64,000 nucleotides of DNA, taken from positions 124,001-188,000 of the forward strand of contig NZ_AULU01000006.1 in NCBI RefSeq assembly GCF_000422445.1. Reading direction: 5' to 3'. This stretch comes from Paenibacillus assamensis DSM 18201 (GTDB taxonomy: Bacteria > Bacillota > Bacilli > Paenibacillales > Paenibacillaceae). Below the pieces are notes generated by a model, which saw only the letters and a program-made list of their open reading frames with translations, made no database searches and was not told where the DNA came from. The position numbers were made by a program, and so were the translations under genes. This document shows, piece by piece, positions 37,738-47,650 of the stretch (positions are counted from its first letter, which is position 1; each line of letters begins with the position of its first letter).

Positions 37738-37773
37738 CGACAACAGGGGCAGGAGATGCCCCTGTTGTTGTCG
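37738..37773 (+). terminator. Strong hairpin after the GerM-like gene, no T tract
   Basis: The arms ACAACAGGGGCA and TGCCCCTGTTGT close a 5-nt loop, extended by CG/CG pairs across a small bulge. The following bases (AATAGATAC) lack a T run. It may be a partial terminator or an mRNA-stability hairpin between the lipoprotein and SLH genes. Confidence 0.45.
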
Positions 37774-37825
37774 AATAGATACATATTTGAACGAACAGAT
37801 AATTGGGATATTAAGGAGATGCGTC

Positions 37826-40573
37826 ATGGTAAATCAAACTCGTAAGCCAATCCGTATTGCTACAAGTGCGATACTGGCTTTATCGTTAACGATGTCAACA
37901 GTTCCTGCGGCATTGGCTGCGGAGGCTGCTTCAACTGCGACTAAAGTAAACACGACAGGGTTTAGTCCTATGTTTTCAGATTTGAAGTCTGGGCATTGGG
38001 GCGAAGCTCATATACATAAACTAGCGGCACTAGGTATTTTGAAAGGGTACAATGGTAAGTTCCGTCCTGATGATCCTGTTACGCAACAAGAAGCAATTAC
38101 GATTGCACTTCAATATATGAATGTGAAGAGTGAGCTTCCGAATGCTGATGAGGTTGTGCTGCCTGAAGGGATTAAAGTGGGCAATCATTTCAAGCCATAT
38201 GCAGCATTGGCAATCCAGAAGGGATTGATCAATAAGACTGAGGAAGTAGCAGCACTTGATCCTAAAGCAAAAGGAACCTGGGGAGAGCAGAAAGCTACAC
38301 GTGAATGGGTAACTAAAATTCTTGTTCGAGCAATGGGAAAAGATGCTGATGCACAAGAAGCAATGAAACAAGAAACGACATTTGCGGACAACGGTGATAT
38401 CTCAGCTAATGCGCTAGGTTATGTGAATGTGGCTACCCATTTAAAGCTAGCGACAGGTATGGACAAAAACCGTTTTCTTCCGAAAAATAATGTAACTCGT
38501 GCGCAAATTGCTTCTTTCTTCAGCCGTGGCGAGAGTGTGCTTGATATTCAGTACGCGAATGAGTACCATGGCATTTCTGGTGGCATTACGGATAGCTCTA
38601 TTCGTTTGTTTAATCAGGACAATCAATGGGTTAACTATCGTGTAGATGCGAAAACAGTATACTACAGTAATGCTAAGCCGATTGCTCCTAAGGATATTCC
38701 AGCTTATACAAAAGTACGTGTTATCGGAGAAGCTAACAATGCGGCTTATGTAGAATTGATAGATGCAGCACCTCAAGTGGAGACTGTACAAGCTACGTTG
38801 AAATATGTAGTTCCATCTGAGAACAAGCTTTATCTCAAAGTAGCAGGCAGCGAAGACTTGCAGCAAGTCAAGTATGAGCAAAATACAATCTTGAAAGATG
38901 CAAGCGGTAATACAATTACGGTAGACAAGCTAACAGCCGATTCAGAATTGACGATTATGCGTGAAACTTTCTCTGAAGATCGTCGCGTGCTTGAAATTCA
39001 GGTCAAGTCAGGCCCTGTCAATAAGTCTGGTAAAGGTTCTATTACTGAAATTAACAAAACGACTCGAAATGTGACGGTTAAACTTGATAATGGTGCAAGC
39101 GAGACGTTCCGAGTAGATGAGCAGGCTGTCGTAAGTTATGCGAATCAGCTATTTAAGTTCGAAGATTTGAAAGTGAACGATCCGATTACGTTTACAGTGA
39201 AAAATAGTGTCATTACTGGAATCACATTAAACAGCTCTCCTTCCTATACGATTGACGGTAAGATTCAAGCAATGGGACCTGCTAAGACGAGTATCACCAT
39301 TTTGAAGGACGACAACCGACTGGAAGCGAAAATGATTGCTCGCAATGTTGAAGTTGTCATTAATGGTATGAAACACACTAGTGTGGATAACTTGCTTGCT
39401 GGAGAATATGGAGATCGTGTCAAGTTGACGATCGATGGAGAAGATAAGGTTACGCGCATTGAAGTGCTTAGCCGTAAAGTAGAGACGCTTATCGGTGCTC
39501 AAGTTGAATATTATAATGCGGAGAAAAAATTGTTGACGGTCATCGCTGATAATATTGGCGTTAAGAGCTTCTATTTAACGGATGATACGAAGTATGAGTT
39601 GGATGGCAATAGTATTATCGGCGCTGCTGTTATTCCGATGCTGAATGGCAAGCGTAAAGTAAACATTCAGTTTACGGGAGACAAAGTACTTCTTGTGTCA
39701 TTTGCGCATAAATACGAAGGTACGATTGTCAATGTCAGCACCTCTTCCCGTACCATTACATTAAAGCTTGCAAATGAGCAAATCATTACGATTCCATACT
39801 CGACTAACTTATTCGTAGTTGATGTATACGGGAAAAGCAGTGCGACACTTGCTGACGTCAAACCTGGCAATGAAGTGACAGTGGTCTTATCCCAAGATCA
39901 GGCAAGTGCGATGTCTATGTCTGTGCGTACAAACAAACAGTTTGAAATTGCAGGAGTGAATTCGTCCAACGGCCGTGTGACGCTTAGGGATACAAGTCGC
40001 CAAGTTGAGGAGCATTCTGTATTGTCGGTTCCTGTGTATGGATTTAACAATGAAAAGCTTTCCGTATCTGACTTGCGTCCAGACGACGTTGTCAATGCCG
40101 TGTTCAATGGACGCAGCTTAGTAGAACTGCGAAAAGTAGCAGTAAATACGGGGCGTATTGAAGCGATTGACGCAAGCGCAGGTATCGTTACAATTAAAGA
40201 TTACAAAGGTCAGACGTCTACGCATCCGATTAATAATGGTGTGACTGTTATTGCAGCAAATGGTACAACTTCGAATAGTGCAGCAGCGCTGCAAGTAGGA
40301 GAGCGTATAGAAATTCGTAAAGATGCAAACAATGCAACCGTATTGAAAGTAATGGCTGGTGAGAAGCATAATTTCTGGAAGTATGATGCGAATACGAAGG
40401 AGTTGTTCGTACAACGTACTAGCGTGAGTGGCTCTCAGCCTCGCCTCATTGTGCTGCCAGAAGCGCTTGTTCATAGTAAAGGTCAGACGCTTAATTGGTC
40501 TTCCTTCAAAAACGGTGATAGTATTACGATTTATCTAATGAATGGCAAAGTCGTTGAAGTAGAGAAAAACTAG
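37826..40573 (+). CDS. S-layer-homology domain protein
   Basis: The 915-residue exported protein has a signal peptide ending near LAAEAAS (about residue 32). SLH motifs occupy about 45-235: FSDLKSGHWGEAHIHKLAAL, then KFRPDDPVTQQEAITIALQY, and a second copy with RFLPKNNVTRAQIASFF. SLH domains bind pyruvylated secondary wall polymer and hold proteins to the cell wall. The long remainder is beta-rich, with repeated modules of the kind GKGSITEINKTTRNVTVKL and EGTIVNVSTSSRTITLKL. The ATG at 37826 follows AAGGAG at 7 bases; a longer reading from 37730 has no site and no signal sequence. A terminator follows the stop. Confidence 0.88.
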   Translation: MVNQTRKPIRIATSAILALSLTMSTVPAALAAEAASTATKVNTTGFSPMFSDLKSGHWGEAHIHKLAALGILKGYNGKFRPDDPVTQQEAITIALQYMNVKSELPNADEVVLPEGIKVGNHFKPYAALAIQKGLINKTEEVAALDPKAKGTWGEQKATREWVTKILVRAMGKDADAQEAMKQETTFADNGDISANALGYVNVATHLKLATGMDKNRFLPKNNVTRAQIASFFSRGESVLDIQYANEYHGISGGITDSSIRLFNQDNQWVNYRVDAKTVYYSNAKPIAPKDIPAYTKVRVIGEANNAAYVELIDAAPQVETVQATLKYVVPSENKLYLKVAGSEDLQQVKYEQNTILKDASGNTITVDKLTADSELTIMRETFSEDRRVLEIQVKSGPVNKSGKGSITEINKTTRNVTVKLDNGASETFRVDEQAVVSYANQLFKFEDLKVNDPITFTVKNSVITGITLNSSPSYTIDGKIQAMGPAKTSITILKDDNRLEAKMIARNVEVVINGMKHTSVDNLLAGEYGDRVKLTIDGEDKVTRIEVLSRKVETLIGAQVEYYNAEKKLLTVIADNIGVKSFYLTDDTKYELDGNSIIGAAVIPMLNGKRKVNIQFTGDKVLLVSFAHKYEGTIVNVSTSSRTITLKLANEQIITIPYSTNLFVVDVYGKSSATLADVKPGNEVTVVLSQDQASAMSMSVRTNKQFEIAGVNSSNGRVTLRDTSRQVEEHSVLSVPVYGFNNEKLSVSDLRPDDVVNAVFNGRSLVELRKVAVNTGRIEAIDASAGIVTIKDYKGQTSTHPINNGVTVIAANGTTSNSAAALQVGERIEIRKDANNATVLKVMAGEKHNFWKYDANTKELFVQRTSVSGSQPRLIVLPEALVHSKGQTLNWSSFKNGDSITIYLMNGKVVEVEKN

Positions 40574-40585
40574 TTTAACGGATGC

Positions 40586-40625
40586 AAGAGCTTGGTCATC
40601 ATAGACCAAGCTCTTTTGAATTTTT
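40586..40625 (+). terminator. Rho-independent terminator after the SLH gene
   Basis: A perfect 12-bp stem AAGAGCTTGGTC/GACCAAGCTCTT with a 6-nt loop is followed by TTGAATTTTT. Confidence 0.9.
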
Positions 40626-40668
40626 ATTGACGTTATACGACATTTACTAGCCATAATAGCTTGTAGCA

Positions 40669-40677
40669 TGGTATAAT
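40669..40677 (+). promoter_or_regulatory. Extended -10 promoter of nth
   Basis: TGGTATAAT is a perfect extended -10 (TGnTATAAT), 36 bases before the nth start. No good -35 is seen at the standard distance, which extended -10 promoters tolerate. Confidence 0.5.
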
Positions 40678-40712
40678 ATATTCTTGGGTAAGAAAAGAAG
40701 AGAGGGATTTAA

Positions 40713-41363
40713 ATGGCAACAAGCGCACGTGTGCGCCGCATATTGGATACGCTTGGGGAGATGTTCCCAGATGCGCATTGTGAATTACATCATTCCAATC
40801 CATTTGAGTTGACGATTGCGGTTTTGCTATCTGCGCAATGTACCGATGAGATGGTCAACAAGGTCACGGCTGATTTGTTCCGCAAATACAAGCGACCAGA
40901 AGACTATATTGCAGTGCCTCTAGATGAATTGGAACAGGATATTCGACGCATTGGACTATTTCGAAATAAAGCGAAGAACATTCAGAAACTGTCCCATATA
41001 TTACTAGAGAGTTATGATGGTGAAGTTCCGCGTCAGCACGAACAATTAACAACATTGCCAGGAGTAGGGCGTAAGACTGCGAATGTCGTAGTTTCCAATG
41101 CTTTCGGTGTGCCTGCGATAGCAGTTGACACACATGTAGAGCGTGTATCTAAGCGCTTAGGCCTTGCTAATGATGAAGATAGTGTGTTGGAAGTTGAAAA
41201 GAAACTTATGCGAAAAATCCCGAAGCAGGAATGGACGGATACGCATCATAGACTTATTTTTTTTGGAAGATATCACTGCAAAGCTCAGTCCCCGCGCTGC
41301 GAAGTTTGTCCGTTGCTAGAGATATGTAAATTTGGCAAAAGGCGTATGAAAGCAGCTAAATGA
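40713..41363 (+). CDS. nth: Endonuclease III (DNA glycosylase/AP lyase)
   Basis: The 216-residue HhH-GPD enzyme has the helix-hairpin-helix LPGVGRKTANVV with the catalytic lysine, the catalytic aspartate in VDTHVERVSKRLG, and four cysteines spaced C-x6-C-x2-C-x5-C (CKAQSPRCEVCPLLEIC) for a [4Fe-4S] cluster. It removes oxidised pyrimidines and nicks the strand in base excision repair. GAAGAGAGG precedes the ATG. In Bacillus it follows dnaD directly, whereas here the two are about 35 kb apart. Confidence 0.96.
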   Translation: MATSARVRRILDTLGEMFPDAHCELHHSNPFELTIAVLLSAQCTDEMVNKVTADLFRKYKRPEDYIAVPLDELEQDIRRIGLFRNKAKNIQKLSHILLESYDGEVPRQHEQLTTLPGVGRKTANVVVSNAFGVPAIAVDTHVERVSKRLGLANDEDSVLEVEKKLMRKIPKQEWTDTHHRLIFFGRYHCKAQSPRCEVCPLLEICKFGKRRMKAAK

Positions 41364-41410
41364 AGGAAGAATGGATAATATACTATTTACACGGATAGGT
41401 GGCGATCGAA

Positions 41411-41683
41411 ATGAAGTGCATCTCAGTATATACGGATAGCTTCGAACAATTCTCAGATATATACTTGAAGTTGCTTGAACAACCTGTCCAAGACGATGAG
41501 GAAATCGAAGTGGACGGCGTAACGGTGTATGGAGCAGGCAGTGTGCCTGAACAATATGTGGATCGGATGAAGCAGAAAAATAATGTAGTCGTAATGCGCG
41601 ATAAGCATCAAGGCATTATTATTCTACAGCATGCTAAACAGTTTGAAATTCTTCTCCCTGAAGAACAAAATATGGTACACTAA
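41411..41683 (+). CDS. Small conserved-looking protein of unknown function
   Basis: The 90-residue soluble, acidic protein opens MKCISVYTDSFEQFSDIYLK and ends in an ITILQH-like strand (GIIILQHAKQFEILLPE). It has a beta-alpha-beta look without recognisable catalytic motifs. The ATG at 41411 has AGGTGG 8 bases upstream; a GTG at 41399 would start inside that site. It follows nth by 47 bases and is closed by a terminator, so it is probably co-transcribed with nth. I do not assign a function. Confidence 0.7.
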   Translation: MKCISVYTDSFEQFSDIYLKLLEQPVQDDEEIEVDGVTVYGAGSVPEQYVDRMKQKNNVVVMRDKHQGIIILQHAKQFEILLPEEQNMVH

Positions 41684-41708
41684 TAACCGAGTTTGTAGGC
41701 AAAATGAG

Positions 41709-41732
41709 AAAGCCGAGCATTCTCGGTTTTTT
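41709..41732 (+). terminator. Rho-independent terminator after the small gene
   Basis: AAAGCCGAG and CTCGGTTTT pair around a 4-nt loop (CATT), continuing into a T6 run. Confidence 0.85.
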
Positions 41733-41800
41733 CATGCAAAAAATCGATTTACCATGTCTTGCTAAAAGGCGTGGAGCTTATAGATGGGGGAATGGGTATT

Positions 41801-44800
41801 GTGCATAATAGGGATCGCATCTCAGAAACGCTTCAATCCGTAATACATTCAGGTACAGATTCAATAAGCTTCGATAAACAATTGGAGGCTCTAGCTGCTC
41901 AATTAGAGGCTGCTGGAAATGCCGCCGCATCAACTAAAATGAAAGAAGTAGCCGTCAAATGGCGTGAGCAATCTGTATACATTGCGATGTGTGGGCACTT
42001 TTCTGCAGGCAAGTCCACCGTCATCAACGGCTTAAGCGGTCGAGCATTACTGCCATCTAGTCCGATACCAACTAGTGCAAATATTGTTGAGGTTCGGTAT
42101 GGAACAAGTCGTGCTGAAATATATCGCCATAATTCTACAGGTGGGACCACTGCTGAGCAAATTCCTTTGTCGGAGCTGCAAGCCGCTTGCCGCGATGGAG
42201 AGCAGATTGAGCGAATCGTTCTGTTTGAAGAGGTAGAATGGCTTCGGGATGGAGCTGTATTACTTGATACTCCAGGTGTTGACTCTACGGACGATGCGCA
42301 CCGAGCTGCAACCGAATCAGCGTTGCATTTGGCTGATGTTGTCGTTTATGTAACGGATTATAATCATGTACAGTCTGAGTTGAATTTTACTTTCGCTAAA
42401 AAGGTTGCTGACGCAGGTAAGCCGCTCATTTGGATTGTGAACCAAATTGATAAACATCGTGAACAAGAACTGTCGTTTCAAAGTTATCGCGATAGCGTTG
42501 AGGCTGCTTTGGAAGCGTGGAATATTGCGCCAGCAGCTATTTATTATGTATCGATGCGCCAGCCTGAGCATCCATGCAATGAGTGGATGGCTGCGCAAAC
42601 GGCACTCCGTTTGTTGGTAGAACATAGAGCACCATTTGTGCAAGTTGGAGCGATCAGAGCTTCACAGGAGATTGTGAAAGAATATGAGGCTTGGGCTACT
42701 GAGCCAATAGCAGAAGAACGTGAGCAATGGGAAGAGCAAGTTGGAGGCAAGGAAGCGGTACAGGCGCTGCAAGGGGAGTATGACGCTGCAGCATCTCAAT
42801 TGGAGCTGTTGCGTGGTCAGATCACGAATCAGCAGAATGAGTGGATGCAAGCGCTGATGCGTCTTCTACGGGACGCGAACTTAACACCTTCCGTGCTCCG
42901 TGATGCAGCACAGCAGTATTTGGACAGTCGTAAACCTGGTTTCAAAGTTGGACTCCTCTTTACAGCAGGAAAAACAGAGGCGGAGCGGGAGCGTCGACTA
43001 GACCAGCTCACTGCCAAATGGAATGAAGAATTGCGTGCCCATGTGTATGCACATTTGCTATCTATGTATCGTACGCTTGCTCGTGAAGCAGGAGCGGATG
43101 ATCGACTCTTGGTACAAGAGCTGGAGGATGAACTACCTCAATTTACAAATGATATGTTGAAGAAGCATGTACAGGAGTCCTCAGCAGGCAGCGGTGAGTA
43201 CACGATGAATTATTGTCAATCCCGTGCTGAAGAGATGAAGACTGCAGTAAGACGGACGGTGCTCGCAGGCTCTGATAAATTATTTGAACAAATGAGCACA
43301 AGAGATTCGGAAATGATTCATCAGCAAGAAAAACAATTTGAACAGTTAAAACAGCAGCTAGCTGCATTGCATCAATTGGAAGCGCGTCTAAACGAAGTTC
43401 AGCTAACAGTGAATCATTTGCAAGCACAGCTGAATCATGACCGTAACGATAGGAATGGAAATGACGATTTGCAGTCACTTCAGCACGTTATTCATTCTGT
43501 TAGAGAGCAAGCTAGTAACATCGTCGATGCAAGGCGGAATGAGCTTAATGAGCAGTATATTGTGGATAGTGTGGAGCATGCGTTAGAGCAGCGGGTCGAT
43601 GTAGATGAAATGTATATTACTTCTGTTAGCACGGGGGTTGAACCACAGCCTAAAGGAAAAGAAAGGCAAGCACATACCGCAGCTTCAGTGCTGGAACCAA
43701 CGAATGTACGGAGCGGCATTGCTGCTGCCGTAGAAGCGCTGCGCTCGACTTCACAGCAATTGGAGCGTATCGACTCGATGAATGCGCTTGCTGTTGACTA
43801 TCGCAACAAGGCAGAGCGGCTCGCAAATAACCGTTTTACTGTTGCGTTGTTTGGCGCATTTAGTGCAGGGAAATCATCGTTTGCTAACGCACTAATTGGT
43901 GCGAATGCGCTGCCTGTTTCTCCTAATCCAACGACAGCTGCCATTAATACGATTACAGCACCAACGGCAGAACGGCCTCATGGTACTGCCTTGATTCGAT
44001 TAAAGAGCGAGCAGAGACTATTAGAAGATATGCGTTATGCTTTGGTACAAATGGGCGATGCTAACGCAGCTCTTTACTCGTTAGAAGAAGCGCTAGCTTC
44101 CTTATCGAGATGGAATCCTGATAAGCTGCATCCTTCTGGACGCCCGCATTATAGCTTTATTCAAGCGATATCGACGGGCTATGCTCATGTCAAAGAACAT
44201 ATAGGTAAAGAAATACTTGTTGAGGAAGCGGAATATCGTTCCTATGTAGCAGATGAATCTCGTTCTGCTTTTGTTGAACATATTGAATACATGTATGACT
44301 GTGAATGGACACGACAAGGCTTCGTGTTCGTAGATACGCCTGGTGCGGATTCTATTAATGCAAGGCATACAGGAGTAGCTTTTGAGTATATTAAAAATGC
44401 AGATATGATTTTGTTTGTAACGTATTATAATCATGCTTTTTCTCAAGCAGATCGACAGTTCCTTACTCAGCTTGGACGAGTGAAAGATGCATTCGAAATG
44501 GATAAGATGTTCTTTATCGTCAATGCAGCAGATCTCGCCGCGAGTAAGGACGAGTTAGAGAGTGTTATGAGCTATGTAGAAGGTAGGTTATTGGAGTTTG
44601 GTATTCGTTCTCCAAGATTGAATGCGGTGTCCAGTTTACGTGCGCTAGAGGGTAAATTGACAGATGATAAAGCGCAAATCCGTGCTGCTGGTTTTGAGGC
44701 GTTTGAAGAACGGTTTATGTCATTCGCTGTAAATGAACTTGCTGCGATGAGCATGGAGCGAGCTTATGCTGACATCCAGCGTGCACATGGGCAGCTCCAA

Positions 44801-45604
44801 GCATTGGAGCGGGCGATATTATCCAATGCTGCGGATCGTGAACAGCAGCAGAAACAAATTGAGCAATCTTGGTCCGAGGTTGAACATCAATTGAGCGAGC
44901 TTGCCCAAACAGATGAGACCCGTGCAATGACTCAAGAATGTGAAGAATTACTGTATCACGTTCGCCAGCGTATTCAATATCGTTTCAATGATGGATTTGC
45001 CTATGCGTTCAATCCGGCATCGTTGCGGTCTGATCAATCTGACCTTGATCTAGCATTACGACTTGCATTCCAAGATTGGAGACGTCATCTGGAAGTAGAG
45101 CTGACGAATGAAGTATTGGCTACGAGCTTGCGCTTAGAACAGCATGCGAAGCGGCTTATCGTTCAGCATATTGGAGATACTTCTTCCTTTATGATGGCTA
45201 GGTTCGAAGGTTATGTTTACGAGTGGCCGCCATTGGCTTCTTGGGTTACACCACATGTGGAGGCAAAGCTGCCTCAACTCCAGATGGAAGTCAAAGAGCT
45301 GCGTAAATGGTATAAGAATGCAAAGCATTTCTTTGAAGCGGGTGGGCGCGATAGCTTGAAGCAGCATTTGGAAGTGATGTGTACGGAGGCAATGAAGATC
45401 GAGGTGCACAACATGCAGGAGATGCTCATTTCGCATATAACGTCTTGCTTCCAAAATGAAATGAGTCAACTAGAAAATGAAGCGCGTGAAGTATGGCTTG
45501 CACATATTAATCGATTGAGATCGGTTACGTCTGATACGATCTCGATAGAAGTGCTTCAAGATGCAATCCAGCAAGTGAATCTACAGCGAGAAACAAGCTT
45601 ATAA
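41801..45604 (+). CDS. Double-headed bacterial dynamin-like GTPase (DynA type)
   Basis: The product of about 1267 residues is two dynamin units fused head to tail. The first GTPase has P-loop GHFSAGKST (about 65-73), DTPGVDSTDD, and a VNQIDK-like G4 site. The second has GAFSAGKSS (about 684-692), DTPGADSIN, and a weaker G4 (VNAADL). Long helical stalks follow each head. This layout matches Bacillus DynA, which tethers and fuses membranes and helps repair envelope damage. The GTG at 41801 is tentative (GATGGGGG upstream at 10 bases); ATG 41792 or TTG 41759 are possible. Just past the stop is a T-rich stretch, and a GC-rich hairpin lies at 45657-45678. Confidence 0.9.
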   Translation: MHNRDRISETLQSVIHSGTDSISFDKQLEALAAQLEAAGNAAASTKMKEVAVKWREQSVYIAMCGHFSAGKSTVINGLSGRALLPSSPIPTSANIVEVRYGTSRAEIYRHNSTGGTTAEQIPLSELQAACRDGEQIERIVLFEEVEWLRDGAVLLDTPGVDSTDDAHRAATESALHLADVVVYVTDYNHVQSELNFTFAKKVADAGKPLIWIVNQIDKHREQELSFQSYRDSVEAALEAWNIAPAAIYYVSMRQPEHPCNEWMAAQTALRLLVEHRAPFVQVGAIRASQEIVKEYEAWATEPIAEEREQWEEQVGGKEAVQALQGEYDAAASQLELLRGQITNQQNEWMQALMRLLRDANLTPSVLRDAAQQYLDSRKPGFKVGLLFTAGKTEAERERRLDQLTAKWNEELRAHVYAHLLSMYRTLAREAGADDRLLVQELEDELPQFTNDMLKKHVQESSAGSGEYTMNYCQSRAEEMKTAVRRTVLAGSDKLFEQMSTRDSEMIHQQEKQFEQLKQQLAALHQLEARLNEVQLTVNHLQAQLNHDRNDRNGNDDLQSLQHVIHSVREQASNIVDARRNELNEQYIVDSVEHALEQRVDVDEMYITSVSTGVEPQPKGKERQAHTAASVLEPTNVRSGIAAAVEALRSTSQQLERIDSMNALAVDYRNKAERLANNRFTVALFGAFSAGKSSFANALIGANALPVSPNPTTAAINTITAPTAERPHGTALIRLKSEQRLLEDMRYALVQMGDANAALYSLEEALASLSRWNPDKLHPSGRPHYSFIQAISTGYAHVKEHIGKEILVEEAEYRSYVADESRSAFVEHIEYMYDCEWTRQGFVFVDTPGADSINARHTGVAFEYIKNADMILFVTYYNHAFSQADRQFLTQLGRVKDAFEMDKMFFIVNAADLAASKDELESVMSYVEGRLLEFGIRSPRLNAVSSLRALEGKLTDDKAQIRAAGFEAFEERFMSFAVNELAAMSMERAYADIQRAHGQLQALERAILSNAADREQQQKQIEQSWSEVEHQLSELAQTDETRAMTQECEELLYHVRQRIQYRFNDGFAYAFNPASLRSDQSDLDLALRLAFQDWRRHLEVELTNEVLATSLRLEQHAKRLIVQHIGDTSSFMMARFEGYVYEWPPLASWVTPHVEAKLPQLQMEVKELRKWYKNAKHFFEAGGRDSLKQHLEVMCTEAMKIEVHNMQEMLISHITSCFQNEMSQLENEAREVWLAHINRLRSVTSDTISIEVLQDAIQQVNLQRETSL

Positions 45605-45656
45605 AAATATCTTTTTTGTCGTTCTTATATTTATTTGATATGAATGGCGTGAGTTG

Positions 45657-45682
45657 CTGCCCCGATCTATCGGGGCAGTTTG
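45657..45682 (+). terminator. Candidate terminator after the dynamin gene
   Basis: CTGCCCCGAT (45657-45666) and ATCGGGGCAG (45669-45678) are perfect complements followed by TTTGTG. The T run is short. The rest of the 273-bp gap to the ABC gene is AT-rich, with a CATATT/AATATG inverted repeat near 45774-45792. Confidence 0.5.
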
Positions 45683-45877
45683 TGCATAACGAAGGAATAT
45701 GGATATTATTTGAGAAAATACAATGAATTAAAAGAAATATATGGGTATATATATGCAAAATCTCTCAATTTCGCATATTCCGCTTAAATATGAGATAATG
45801 CGCGTTTTGCTGTTGCTACAAGCTGGTGTTAAACTCCGATAATACATAACATAGAGAGTAGGAGGAGGGAGGTTGCC

Positions 45878-47650
45878 ATGAATATTTTTGGTCAATTACG
45901 TCCGTACTATTGGTCACAAAGAAAAATGATGCTGGGATCATTGTTATGCTTAGTTGTAGCAACTGCGCTTGGTCTTGTGTATCCTAACTTGCTGCGCATC
46001 CTTATTGATGATGTTATTGGCAAAGAACAGTTTCATTGGGTACCTTGGCTGGCGGGATCTGTAGTTCTCGTTGTGTTGCTGAAAGGTTCGATGCAATTCC
46101 TGCACGGATTTTTAGGAGGAAGAGTAGCCAATCATGTTGCCTATGAGATGCGAAATGCTTCTTATGACAAGCTGCAAACGTTATCTTATCGATACTATGA
46201 CAAAGCACGTACCGGTGATTTGATGTCGAGGCTTACTGCTGATTTGGAAGGAATACGATTGTTTATCGGTTTCGGCTTTGCACAATTGCTGAATTTGTTC
46301 CTGATGGTCGTGTTCGGAGCCGCAATGATGCTATCGCTTAATTGGCAGCTTACGCTTATTACGATGGTTACGATGCCAATACTCGTATTCACTGTATCCA
46401 AATTTCAAGCCAAAATTCATCCAGCCTTCCAAGAGATGCGGCAAACATTTAGTGAACTGAATACAGCTGCTCAGGAAAACATAACTGGTATGCGTACGGT
46501 AAAATCATTCGCGCGCGAAAAACACGAAGTGGATAAATTCTCAAGTCGCAATGAGGCTTACAAAAACAATCAGCTGCGCGCGGCCAACTTGTGGGGCGGA
46601 TATTTTCCGGTCATGGAGCTTCTATCTTTATTATGTGTGGTTCTGCTGCTTACTGTAGGTGGAGCGATGGTAATTAATAAACAGTTGTCGCTCGGGGAAC
46701 TAGTCGCATTTTTCAGTATGATATGGTATATCATTGGTCCAATGTGGGGTATTGGGTTTCATATTAACAATTACACGCAAGCAAAATCCTCTGGTGAGCG
46801 TGTTTTGGAATTGCTAGATTCTCCTATCGACATCAAGAATAGTGACTCTTCTTATGTGTTGGATGATCATAAGGTTCAAGGTCATGTCCAGTTTCATGAT
46901 GTTTCTTTCAACTATGAAGAAGATGCAGAGGCAGTGAGCCAGATTGACTTTGATGCTACTCCTGGTAAAGTAATCGGCTTGATGGGAGGCACGGGGGCTG
47001 GTAAGTCTACCATTATTCAGCTGCTTATGCGAGCTTATGATGTGAATGAGGGAGCAATAATGCTGGATGGGAGAAACATCAAAGACATTGAAATTACGAG
47101 TCTGCGTAGTCAAGTGGCTATCGTATTTCAAGAGACGTTCTTGTTCTCATCAACGATACGAAACAACATCGCATACGGTCGCAATGATGTGAGCATGGAT
47201 GAAATTGTTCGCGCTGCGAAGTTGGCCCAAGCGCATGATTTTATTATGGAGCTTCCATTAGGCTATGATACGTTAGTAGGGGAACGTGGACTTGGGTTGT
47301 CAGGTGGTCAAAAGCAGCGTATTGCAATAGCGCGCGCATTGTTGTGCGACCCTAAAGTATTAGTGCTGGATGATGCGACAAGTGCTGTAGATATGGAAAC
47401 AGAGCATTCGATTCAAGCTGGGTTCCAAGAAGTGATGAAAGGCCGTACTGTATTTATTATTGCCCATCGTATTTCTTCTTTGCGACATGCCGATGAGATT
47501 CTCATATTAGATAAAGGAAAGATAGTTCAGCGTGGAACGCATGAGGAACTTATTCAACAGCCAGGCATGTATCAGGATACGTACCAAATTCAATATGCAG
47601 ATTATTTGAACCTTGCCAAACAAGGGGTTTATAGTGAGGTGAGCTCATGA
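45878..47650 (+). CDS. ABC exporter half-transporter, subunit A (degenerate catalytic glutamate)
   Basis: The 590-residue half-transporter has six membrane helices (about 15-310) and a nucleotide-binding domain (about 335-575). Walker A is GGTGAGKST and the signature is the canonical LSGGQKQR. Walker B reads VLVLDDATSAVD, so the catalytic glutamate is replaced by aspartate. The second subunit gene overlaps its stop (ATGA). With that partner it should form a heterodimeric multidrug-type exporter resembling BmrCD/YfiBC of Bacillus. GGAGGAGGGAGG precedes the ATG. No drug-sensing leader peptide was recognised. Confidence 0.9.
   Translation: MNIFGQLRPYYWSQRKMMLGSLLCLVVATALGLVYPNLLRILIDDVIGKEQFHWVPWLAGSVVLVVLLKGSMQFLHGFLGGRVANHVAYEMRNASYDKLQTLSYRYYDKARTGDLMSRLTADLEGIRLFIGFGFAQLLNLFLMVVFGAAMMLSLNWQLTLITMVTMPILVFTVSKFQAKIHPAFQEMRQTFSELNTAAQENITGMRTVKSFAREKHEVDKFSSRNEAYKNNQLRAANLWGGYFPVMELLSLLCVVLLLTVGGAMVINKQLSLGELVAFFSMIWYIIGPMWGIGFHINNYTQAKSSGERVLELLDSPIDIKNSDSSYVLDDHKVQGHVQFHDVSFNYEEDAEAVSQIDFDATPGKVIGLMGGTGAGKSTIIQLLMRAYDVNEGAIMLDGRNIKDIEITSLRSQVAIVFQETFLFSSTIRNNIAYGRNDVSMDEIVRAAKLAQAHDFIMELPLGYDTLVGERGLGLSGGQKQRIAIARALLCDPKVLVLDDATSAVDMETEHSIQAGFQEVMKGRTVFIIAHRISSLRHADEILILDKGKIVQRGTHEELIQQPGMYQDTYQIQYADYLNLAKQGVYSEVSS

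Noticed and set aside
37730-37825. N-terminal extension of the SLH protein
   Set aside because: It covers a hairpin, has no ribosome binding site, and would bury the signal peptide. The ATG at 37826 has AAGGAG at 7 bases.
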